Made by a program: the position numbers and the translations under genes. Positions 59,401-64,000 of a stretch of 64,000 bases of DNA are shown in pieces (the stretch's first letter is position 1; each line of letters begins with the position of its first letter). This stretch comes from Tetranychus cinnabarinus (Eukaryota > Arthropoda > Arachnida > Trombidiformes > Tetranychidae): NCBI GenBank assembly GCA_022266195.1, contig WHVY01000001.1, forward strand, positions 6,510,001 to 6,574,000. Reading direction: 5' to 3'. A model generated the notes under the pieces. That model worked only from the letters and a program-made list of their open reading frames with translations. It was not told where the DNA came from and did not search any database.

Positions 59401-61845
59401 ATCATTTAGTGATGGTGATAACCATGTTCCAGATAAGACATGCAATGATATTCATATCATAGATACATTAGCAATACTGATTTCATATTTGAAATGAAAA
59501 ATCAAAACAAATGGTGCGCAATAAGTTAAACATTCACATTATAAATCAACATAAAGCCAATAAATTAAACTGAAAAAATATATTATCGGCCTTTCTTAAA
59601 GGTTTATTTGCATTGTTTGGTAAATCCCATTTCTCTCGTTAATCTATTGTTAATTGCTATAAATTGGTTGATCCTAAAGCACTTATGCTTTTATAAACGC
59701 TATCAATCAATATACTGATCTCGCACATGTTGAAGCTAGTGTTGACATCACTTTTCATAACCGAAAATATTAATCAACATGAATTTCAAAATACACAATT
59801 GTGTATCAATAATCAAATATCTTTAATTTAATTTCTGTACCAGGATTATGCCTGATCCTTACAAGGTTGTAATTCAATTGATTACAGTAAACTGACAGTC
59901 TTACGTTCAATTGGGATTTTCGGTCAGACGATGGATTGAAACCGAAATTTTTTTGTTGCATTTCACAGATCAGATCATAGGGAATTAATAGGCATATTAA
60001 CTGGACTTCTGTTGATAACAGTGAAGCCTGAGCGCGCATATGACACAAGATTTTAGTAATTTACATAGTAAGTTTTTACAGGCAATAATACCACAAGAGA
60101 ACTGTCGTTAAAATCCAATTTTTATCGATTAATGTAAAAGTTTCAGCTCTCTAACTCTTATGTTCGTCACAGAAAGCGGTCGATTTAACTGAAATCGAAA
60201 TGTTCTGTTGTTGTACGGAAACAGAATTTTTCTCAAAATAAGTTCATTTCCTGGTAAATAATCGAAATTCACACAAGATAAACGAGTTTCATACATATAA
60301 ATCTGCTTCTATTGCGGTCCGTTTATCTCAAAGTTATGATAACTTGATCTGTTTTAAAGAGAAGAAAATGTTATTCCTCAAAAATTTACCTATTAATTTT
60401 TGTAAAGTGAGATCTGTTTTTATCCAAAATAACTAATTTCGTAAAAATGGGCCAAAATGGCTCAACCAAATTTTCGTCTGCAATGCTCCATGACATACAG
60501 ATGCTAGGCATAAAATTTGGTTGAGATTGACCAAGTAGTTTTGGCTATAGAGTGGGTAATTTCCCCACGCTTCTCATAATAAAGCCTTCGCTTACGCTAT
60601 GACAATTAAGATGCACAATTTCATAATTGGCCATTTATTCAATTTTAATTGCAGTCATCATTTCTAAAAAACTACATAGAAATATCATTAGATTTTATAA
60701 CTTTCCTCATCAATTCAATGACAAATAGCATTCATTCGTGTGTTGACGCGCATTGATGTAGTGTATACAAAATATTGATTCTAGTGAATTTTTGTTCAGC
60801 AAACACCATAAAACTGATTAATTGAGTTTCAAATTCTTTGATCAATTGATTGACTGTCAGTTTTTTTGGATTATACTGTATATGAATTAAGACAGTTATC
60901 TTACCCTTTTTTGTCTCAAAGTTGGGGTAGTTAAGGAAAAGGCTTTCAACTTGGACCTTAAACATTGTTTGTTTTGCAGATATAGACCGAAAAGCCGAAA
61001 GCCGAAAATTTCGCATGCGATTGACTAAACATTTAATCACTAACAAATGTGAATAAGCTAAAAATGCAATACAAGTTTATTCCACTTAAAATTAGCTTAC
61101 AGGTTTCCAATTACACCGATTAGTCGCGACAAGTAGACTCTTTCAACACTTTTTTGTCTGAAATAGCCATTAAAATTGAATTACTCGATTAAATTAATTT
61201 CATTTCCATTAGCTGAGAGGATCCATTGTCTATGTCAAGACCTGTTATCAATAAAAATTGGGTTCAAATTACTTTCACCTTATCTTTAAATCTCCAACCA
61301 GAAGGTTTAACCGAATGAAAAATCCTGGAAACTATTTATTTCACAGTTAAAATGCTTGTGATAATTATTTTTGAAAGGCATTGAATCATCTAGTTGAAAT
61401 ACTTTATTAATTAGAGATAGTCAATCTCTGAGCAATCGAAACAATAACAAAAAAATTTTTTTGTAAGATTGAAAGTGATCCCGGCTTTTGATTCATTTTC
61501 TGGTAAATCATTCATTTCAAGTAATTTATTAGAATGATCTTTTAATGGTTACCTTCGTATAGTAGACTTTGATTGGGACTGATGAAAATACTTTCAAGTA
61601 ACTCTCCGGGTCCTGTTTGATCAGAGTAAATGGTTTTGATTGATTTATAATTGATTTAAAGCGAGACAGCGAGATAAAATTTTGAGACCAGGAAATTTAT
61701 TCAACTCAGTAACCGTGAATTCAAATTGTTCGACTTTTTGCGAAAAGGACTTGGGTGTTGATTCAAGCTGAGAATCAAATGCAGGGTGATGGGTGAAGAC
61801 AAATTCGTATCTCTTTGAATGCAAATTACCAACTTGATTTGCCTG
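59401..61845. other. Intergenic region right of the bZIP cluster
   Basis: No supported gene; several open frames of up to 104 codons lack recognisable domains. A perfect 14-base stem (CTCAACCAAATTTT at 60461-60474 and its complement at 60512-60525) surrounds a 37-base loop. Confidence 0.4.
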
Positions 61846-61925
61846 GAATAGATTGGCTAACAGAAGGGTAAACATTGTTGACCAATATCACCAAATATAC
61901 ACTTGTGCAAAGCTCAAAGGTTGAA
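61846..61925. repeat. Module B, diverged fragment
   Basis: Short diverged match to module B around TTGTTGACCAATATCACCAA and CACTTGTGCAAAGCTCAAAG. Confidence 0.6.
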
Positions 61926-61970
61926 CCGTCTCTTTATTACGCGTCTGTATTAATTAGAAATTAATAATTT

Positions 61971-62712
61971 AAATACTGAAAACTAGATGATTTTTGAAAG
62001 TTTTTTGATAAAACAACTAATAACTGATAAAGATATTGACTTAAAAATTGAAACACTTAAGTCAATAGTCGATGAGTTAAGGGTATGTGCAAACTTATTA
62101 CAATAATATCAGTTTAATGATAAGACGTTCATTTGGTACTCAACCATCTATGGCAGTCTCTATGCAATCAAATATTAAATATTAAATCAAACAAGACAAA
62201 CCATATATTACACAGGAATTGACCTTTGAAAGTAAAGGAAAAAACCTAAATGTTGATTAATTTATCAATGATATTGAAAGTTAAATGAAGTGAAAAAGTG
62301 TCCAAATTACATTGTTGATTGGTCAAGTACATAAATAACAATGTTTAACATTAGATAACGATGAATATAATGTCGATGACCACGATGAGGAAAGAGTGAG
62401 AATGAAAGGTAAGAATGAAAAAAGAAGAGAAGAAGCAATTGTGTTTCCGATGAGTGTTTATGTTGACCAGAAAAGTGTTAAGAAAGACAGTGTTGAATGT
62501 ATGTAAGTTTCAATTGAAGGTTAACTCATCAACAGGCAGTATTGACCATTGGCCATCTCGTCAATAAGTCCAACTGTTAAACCTTACTTCTTCTCAAAGT
62601 AATTCCTTTTTACTTGAATAACTACTTTGCTATTTTCAGCTATAATGCAATGTACTGTATGATAATAAACGGTTGAGGAGGAAGGTAAAGGGTAAACAAG
62701 AAGAGGACGAGA
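61971..62712 (+). promoter_or_regulatory. Module C, copy 5: bZIP upstream region without a gene
   Basis: Near-identical to copy 1 over its first 350 bases (38861-39210), with a deletion in the middle, and keeps the TATA-like element and upstream ATG. It stops in the purine-rich leader at about 62712 where module E-type sequence begins. No bZIP exon follows. Confidence 0.75.
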
Positions 62713-62751
62713 AGCAAACAGGTAAATAAAAAACTAAAATCTGATTGCAAC

Positions 62752-62945
62752 TGACGGAAGATGACGTAAGGATGAAGAAAAGGATTACCAGAAAAATCTG
62801 ATTTCAACTTTTTATTCCAGTTTAAACAGTATTCTCATATCAAGATTTTGCAAAAAAAAATTGTTAAGCAAGATGTAATTCATCGTAACCAATGTCGATT
62901 GATAGATTCTAACCCACCTGAAAACTGATTAAAAATCAATTTGTC
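62752..62945. repeat. Repeat E, copy next to the truncated promoter
   Basis: Reverse complement of about 58860-59045, including CAGAAAAATCTGATTTCAAC and CATATCAAGATTTTGCAAAA. Confidence 0.75.
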
Positions 62946-63270
62946 TCACAATGGATATTCATTATTAAGAAGCAGATATTTATAAGTTTCATAATATGGC
63001 TGGTAATAATTAACAAGACCATAAATCTATCTGTATTTCTTGCACAATAAAGAAATTATGGAATTTTTCACAACAGTTCATGATTTTCTGAAATAAAGTT
63101 AGAAAATTGAATTGTCTTGTTTAATTGAGTCTAATTGAAAACCCACCTTAGAAGATTCATAAGTCGAGGGATTGGGTTCATCTTGTGAAGCGTTCGGTGG
63201 CAGCGGCTTTTCATTTGGGTTTTCCAATGAGTTGAGGCTCTAATAAAATATAAACCAAAAAACAATTAAA

Positions 63271-63560
63271 GTCAATCAATTTAGAAATACAAAAAATGTA
63301 AAATTGAACGAGAATTGAACCCAAAACCTCCATAATTACACTTACACCTTTAACCACTGAGCTAACCCTAAAGTCACATTTAATCTCTCTTCTAATTATG
63401 ATTCAATAAAAATGCCCAATTTTTTACCTCAAATATTTCAAAAACCATTGAGTTTGCAGAAAAACATCCTAACTCATCATTCTCTATCGAATGACACCTG
63501 ACTCATTCAAATCGGTTTCGGCATCTCGTGGGGTTTCCCTTGTAAGAGAGACTCTACTGT
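63271..63560 (-). mobile_element. tRNA-derived SINE-like repeat, copy 2
   Basis: Second copy of 58238-58595 in the same orientation; A box at 63363-63354 and B box at 63321-63311 on the minus strand. The tRNA-like part is the same in both copies while the flanking part has substitutions and indels. Confidence 0.6.
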
Positions 63561-63787
63561 GGTGTCCATCACCAAGATGCATGCCACTGAGCTTGCTAAA
63601 TTCAGCTTTCAACTTGTTGCCTACGAACTTTATTAATGGAAAACTATTGTCATTTTCATGAGTTTTTTTCCTGTTTTGAGCATCTTCATATGGGAAACAA
63701 TGATGAATCTATTTGAGAGTGATGTAAAGGTACCAACAATATTGAATCCAACAACAACATCCAGATCACAACCTTTTATTTCTTTCA

Positions 63788-63948
63788 CCAGTCAACCAAT
63801 TGAACTTACCTAATAGTATAGGTCACCAAAGGACAAGGTTCAACTTATATTGTTGTTCAACAACCAATTGAACATCAACTTAATGCTATAGGCAGAGGCT
63901 CGTAACCTTACCTAACAACTAGACCTTGCTCAGTAGGCAATCCCTACT
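63788..63948. repeat. Module A only, right edge
   Basis: Direct copy of part A plus CAGTAGGCAAT as in copy 1, then broken by element H. Confidence 0.85.
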
Positions 63949-63950
63949 AT

Positions 63951-64000
63951 CTGTGCAATAGACTCATTTGGACACTAGAGCAAATAGTTGTAAAATTTTA
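63951..64000. mobile_element. MITE-like element H, start of a third copy
   Basis: GACTCATTTGGACACTAGAG followed by AAATAGTTGTAAAATTTTA resembles the left end of 32682-32976; the element runs off the window. Confidence 0.6.

Noticed and set aside
60732..61046. Minus-strand frame of 104 codons
   Set aside because: No domain, no convincing start context or splice signals; AT-rich chance frame is more likely.
1..64000. CRISPR arrays, operons or prokaryotic signals
   Set aside because: Intron-containing genes, MITEs and animal protein families show this is eukaryotic DNA; the repeats are dispersed, not regularly spaced.

Overview
The window is AT-rich eukaryotic nuclear DNA from an arthropod. 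Genes have introns with GT..AG borders, TA-target MITE insertions are common, and one gene encodes a chitin-binding cuticle protein. The nuclear receptor has an RXR-type ligand-binding domain and an arthropod USP/RXR-type N-terminus ([15 protein letters not shown]). A chelicerate, most likely an acariform (spider-mite-like) mite, fits best, but the taxon is an inference.

Layout. 1-5327 is a compact housekeeping block: the tail of a + strand gene, a coiled-coil protein (284-1762, -), the eIF2B gamma subunit in seven exons (2286-4373, -) and LYRM1 (5034-5327, +). 5328-12558 is gene-poor. A very long Ser/Thr-rich cuticle protein occupies 12559-20429 (+), and an unrecognised helical protein lies at 22655-23764 (+). 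23765-28700 is gene-poor. The retinoid X receptor (RXR) gene runs from 29351 to 37633 (+) in five coding exons and encodes 430 residues.

37634-64000 is the unusual part. It is a cluster of segmental duplications carrying four two-exon paralogs of a small PAR/Giant-like bZIP transcription factor (39986-40659, 44101-44854, 53828-54328, 56161-56841), plus a fifth copy of the upstream region with no gene (61971-62712). Broken pieces of the neighbouring RXR gene are interspersed: two copies of the last exon (40870-41345, 57050-57264), two copies of the exon 4/intron 4 junction (47969-48030, 49632-49700), and an inverted copy of the RXR leader from which the first coding exon is missing (45718-46319). 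The ancestral duplicated unit appears to be [RXR last exon - module AB - module C - bZIP]. It was later cut up and loaded with MITEs, a hAT-like element nested in a solo LTR, a Tc1-like transposase relic and tRNA-derived SINE-like repeats.

RXR and the bZIP paralogs are all sequence-specific transcription factors. The bZIP copies share a short first exon carrying a TPPESP motif that resembles an Fbw7 phosphodegron, and a P-L-D-L-T motif just after the intron. Three copies keep a perfect four-leucine zipper; the fourth is degenerate. All exon boundaries given here were read by eye from splice consensus and phase, not from transcripts.
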